Assembly (NCBI RefSeq): GCF_002019605.1
Contig: NZ_KV917368.1
Coordinates: 3,193,517 to 3,257,516, forward strand
Length of the DNA: 64,000 bases
Direction: 5' to 3'
DNA from: Alkalihalobacterium alkalinitrilicum
Lineage (GTDB): Bacteria > Bacillota > Bacilli > Bacillales > Bacillaceae_F
This document shows positions 61,894-64,000 of this stretch, piece by piece. Position 1 is the stretch's first letter. Each line of letters starts with the position of its first letter. Both the position numbers and the translations under genes were made by a program. The notes beneath the pieces were generated by a model. That model was given only the letters and a program-made list of their open reading frames with translations, was not told where the DNA came from and did no database searches.

Positions 61894-62646
61894 CTAACGG
61901 AAAAGGTCCATCTCTCTAGGTCTTACTAAATCTTTACTTGTCCCATCTCCCTCAGGATAAGAATATCCTCTAACTACAGCTACTGGAATACCATCACTTT
62001 TTCCCATTACCAATTCAGCCGCAGATGCAACCTGATCAGCCACAGCGATTTCAGTAGCTTTTAATTCATAGCCAAATTGGTCAAACTCACCTTTATAATC
62101 TCTGATAGCAAGCATACCGCTGACTCCAATAGCAACGTTAGTTTGTCCCATGCGCCATGGTCGTCCAAAAGTATCCGAGATAATAACTGCCAATTCCACA
62201 TTATAGTGATTTTCTAGGGATTCCTTTATTTTCTTTGCCGTAAAATCAGGGTCTTTGGGTAAAAGTAAAGCCGTTTCTTGATTCTCAATATTTGAACGGT
62301 CAATCCCTGCATTAGCGCAAATAAATCCGTGCTTTGTTTCCATTATCATGACACGGTCTGTTATTTTCACTGGACTAGAGGACTCCCGAAAGATCATTTC
62401 TATTTCATTTGGAGTTTTACCCGTAGATTTTGAAAGCTCTATTGCAAGAGGTGAAGGTTGAATATCTTTCTCCTCTACTAATCGCCCTTCAGCCTTTGAT
62501 ACTATTTTTGAGGTGACAATAACAATATCCTTATGCTCTAATTTTTTTCCTTGCTTGTCGAGAGAACGGATAATAAGTCTTGTCAGATCATCTCCTTCTT
62601 GTATTTTTGGCAATTCTTCTACTCCAAACACTGTCAATTCATTCAT
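61894..62646 (-). CDS. cofE: Coenzyme F420-0:L-glutamate ligase CofE
   Basis: 250 residues. Family pattern: LPKIQEGDDLTRLI, DIVIVTSKIVSKAEGR, MIMETKHGFICANAGIDRSN, VIISDTFGRPWRMGQTNVAIGVSGM, and GYSYPEGDGTSKDLVRP. It adds glutamate residues to F420-0 using GTP. The ATG overlaps the stop of cofC by four bases (ATGA), so translation is coupled. The C-terminal FMN domain of the actinobacterial FbiB is absent. Confidence 0.93.
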   Translation of the reverse strand: MNELTVFGVEELPKIQEGDDLTRLIIRSLDKQGKKLEHKDIVIVTSKIVSKAEGRLVEEKDIQPSPLAIELSKSTGKTPNEIEMIFRESSSPVKITDRVMIMETKHGFICANAGIDRSNIENQETALLLPKDPDFTAKKIKESLENHYNVELAVIISDTFGRPWRMGQTNVAIGVSGMLAIRDYKGEFDQFGYELKATEIAVADQVASAAELVMGKSDGIPVAVVRGYSYPEGDGTSKDLVRPREMDLFR

Positions 62647-63305
62647 GAAACCACTTCTTTCATTTTTAATTTTTCAATAATTCCCTGACTATAGATATAG
62701 TCGTAAGTTTTTGTTCCTTTTCCAAATTTTTCGATATAGTATAAATCCATTGTGGTATCGATATCATACGATAATAATGGAGCAGTACCCAAAAGGTATT
62801 CACAACCCACTTTCATTGCATTCAATCGATGTTTTTCAATACTATTAGTACCGAAGGCAGTGTCGATTACCTTTGGTGGCGATAAAATAAGTCCATTAGT
62901 TCCTGTTCGGTCTTTACACGGAAAGATTGTGACGGGTACCCGCCTTTTTTGTTTCATGATAAAATCTACTTCATTTACTGTGATTAGAGGTATATCTCCA
63001 GGCAAAATTAATAGTTCTTTTACACGATGGTCTAATGAATCAACTACTGTTTTAATGGCTTGATTCATCCCAGCTACACTCTGCTCAAAATATAGTTTAG
63101 CCCCAAATTTTTTGGCTAGTTGTATTGCGTCAGGGTCACTAGTCACAATAGAAAGTTCGTCTATAGATGGGACTTTAGAAAGAACTTTAAGGACGTCATA
63201 CAGCATAGAATAAGCAAGACCAATCCTTTGGTCAGAAGAGAGTAAGCCATTCAGTCGAGTCTTTGATTTATGCATAGGTTTTTGTAAGACAATAACGGAA
63301 TTCAT
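62643..63305 (-). CDS. cofC: Phospholactate/phosphoenolpyruvate guanylyltransferase CofC
   Basis: About 220 residues from ATG 63305 with AAGGAG upstream; the frame to 63344 overlaps cofD and is rejected. Nucleotide-binding pattern MNSVIVLQKPMHKSKTRLNGLL, ILPGDIPLI, and DRTGTNGLILSPP. Activates a 3-carbon phosphate (2-phospholactate, PEP or 3-phosphoglycerate depending on species) with GTP for transfer to FO. Confidence 0.9.
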   Translation of the reverse strand: MNSVIVLQKPMHKSKTRLNGLLSSDQRIGLAYSMLYDVLKVLSKVPSIDELSIVTSDPDAIQLAKKFGAKLYFEQSVAGMNQAIKTVVDSLDHRVKELLILPGDIPLITVNEVDFIMKQKRRVPVTIFPCKDRTGTNGLILSPPKVIDTAFGTNSIEKHRLNAMKVGCEYLLGTAPLLSYDIDTTMDLYYIEKFGKGTKTYDYIYSQGIIEKLKMKEVVS

Positions 63306-63321
63306 AGGAATGTTCTCCTTT

Positions 63322-64000
63322 TTATAAGGCTTTAACTTTGACATCGGCAGCGAATTCTACAACTTGATTTGATAACCGTTCCTTTTTTTCATCCGAATCC
63401 ATTATGGTATCTGTGACTAAAACTCCTAATCCTCTTTTTTGCAATTTATCTGAATACTGCTCATCTAAGAAATCGATAACAATACCATCCAATAAACCTT
63501 CGTAAAAGTCAGCAATTCCGATAGGAGACACTTCTATATTCATATCTCTCATCATTCGATCGGCAGGTCCTTTGATTACCCCTCCATTCACAATGGGACT
63601 TACCGCAATGACCTTGGCTTTACTTTTTTTAATCCCTTCCTTTATTCCTGGTACTGACAAAATTGGACCGATACTGACCAAAGGATTACTTGGAGCAACC
63701 AAAATTATTTCTGCTTCCGCAATTGAGTCAAGCACTCCAGGTGAAGGAGATGCATTGGTAGATCCCCGATAATCAATATTTAATACTTTGTCTGACATTC
63801 TTCGTTGAATCAAGTACTCTTGAAAATGGAAGCAACCATCTGGAGTATCAATATACGAAGAAATACGATCATTAGACATTGGGAGTAATCTCATCGAAAC
63901 TCCTAATTTGTTGCATAGATTTCTAGTAATTTCCGTCAACGTAATGTTTTTACGCAATAAATTGGTTCGATAAATATGAGTAGCTAAATCTTTATCTCCT
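63322..64000 (-). CDS. cofD: FO phosphoenolpyruvate/2-phospholactate transferase CofD, 5' end outside the window
   Basis: The frame is open through the right edge and continues past the TTG at 63957: the residues before it (GDKDLATHIYRTNLL) match the conserved CofD sequence. Also seen: LPMSNDRISSYI, VAPSNPLVSIGPILSVPGI, VIAVSPIVNGGVIKGPADRMM. It transfers the activated 3-carbon phosphate to FO to give (dehydro)F420-0. First gene of the cofD-cofC-cofE-cofH group seen here; cofG or further genes may lie beyond the edge. Confidence 0.93.
   Translation of the reverse strand, partial: GDKDLATHIYRTNLLRKNITLTEITRNLCNKLGVSMRLLPMSNDRISSYIDTPDGCFHFQEYLIQRRMSDKVLNIDYRGSTNASPSPGVLDSIAEAEIILVAPSNPLVSIGPILSVPGIKEGIKKSKAKVIAVSPIVNGGVIKGPADRMMRDMNIEVSPIGIADFYEGLLDGIVIDFLDEQYSDKLQKRGLGVLVTDTIMDSDEKKERLSNQVVEFAADVKVKAL

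Overview
The window looks like chromosome of a low-GC, Gram-positive Bacillaceae bacterium. Base composition is AT-rich, start sites carry strong AGGAGG-type ribosome binding sites (with many GTG and TTG starts), and several proteins closely resemble Bacillus subtilis counterparts (TreR/TreA/TreP, the Bkd complex, an FbpB-like peptide, leucine dehydrogenase). Nearly all genes lie on the minus strand. No tRNA, rRNA, CRISPR array or intact insertion sequence was seen.

Layout. 1-7.6 kb: unlinked housekeeping or accessory genes (MBL hydrolase, CoA-transferase, Fur-regulated-type small protein, nucleotidyltransferase, SCP2 protein, lipase-like hydrolase, CPBP membrane protease) and a cluster of DnaA boxes. 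7.7-13.7 kb: a trehalose/oligosaccharide locus (treP, malL, treA, treR) with a very clear promoter containing TreR operators and a CcpA cre site. 14.1-19.2 kb: a branched-chain 2-oxoacid dehydrogenase operon (E3, E1 alpha, E1 beta, E2) followed by an orphan ACT-domain gene. 20-26.6 kb: a chemoreceptor, a DapA-family lyase divergent from a LysR regulator, and a sigma-54 (SigL) enhancer-binding activator with a small CxxC protein. 26.8-32 kb: a catabolic cluster with a zinc alcohol dehydrogenase, GntR regulator, unusual enolase paralogue, APH-type kinase and FAH-family hydrolase. 32.4-37.5 kb: a MoaD-like protein, a decayed pyruvate carboxylase, malic enzyme, leucine dehydrogenase and an F420:NADPH oxidoreductase.

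37.6-64 kb is the most striking part. It combines (i) an F420 biosynthesis block (cofD-cofC-cofE-cofH), (ii) molybdopterin genes (MoaA, a MoeB/ThiF-type enzyme, XdhC, a MocA-type transferase, MoaD-like proteins), (iii) a three-subunit xanthine-dehydrogenase-family molybdenum hydroxylase co-transcribed with an F420-type luciferase-like oxidoreductase, and (iv) a long operon with DUF917 and hydantoinase/oxoprolinase proteins, an Opp/Dpp-type ABC importer, an aminotransferase, a flavin reductase, KDPG aldolase and KDG kinase. Each of the two catabolic operons starts at a near-perfect sigma-54 promoter (51843-51859 and 57714-57730). Upstream of both there are dense arrays of the hexamer TTCTCA/TGAGAA, and the same array sits in front of the sigma-54 activator gene at 24.3 kb. 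I infer a SigL-dependent regulon for import and breakdown of an unidentified, probably cyclic amide or N-heterocyclic, compound by molybdenum hydroxylation plus F420-dependent redox chemistry; the F420:NADPH oxidoreductase at 36.8 kb would recharge the cofactor. Substrate and regulator assignment are inference; the gene families, promoters and repeats are read directly from the sequence.
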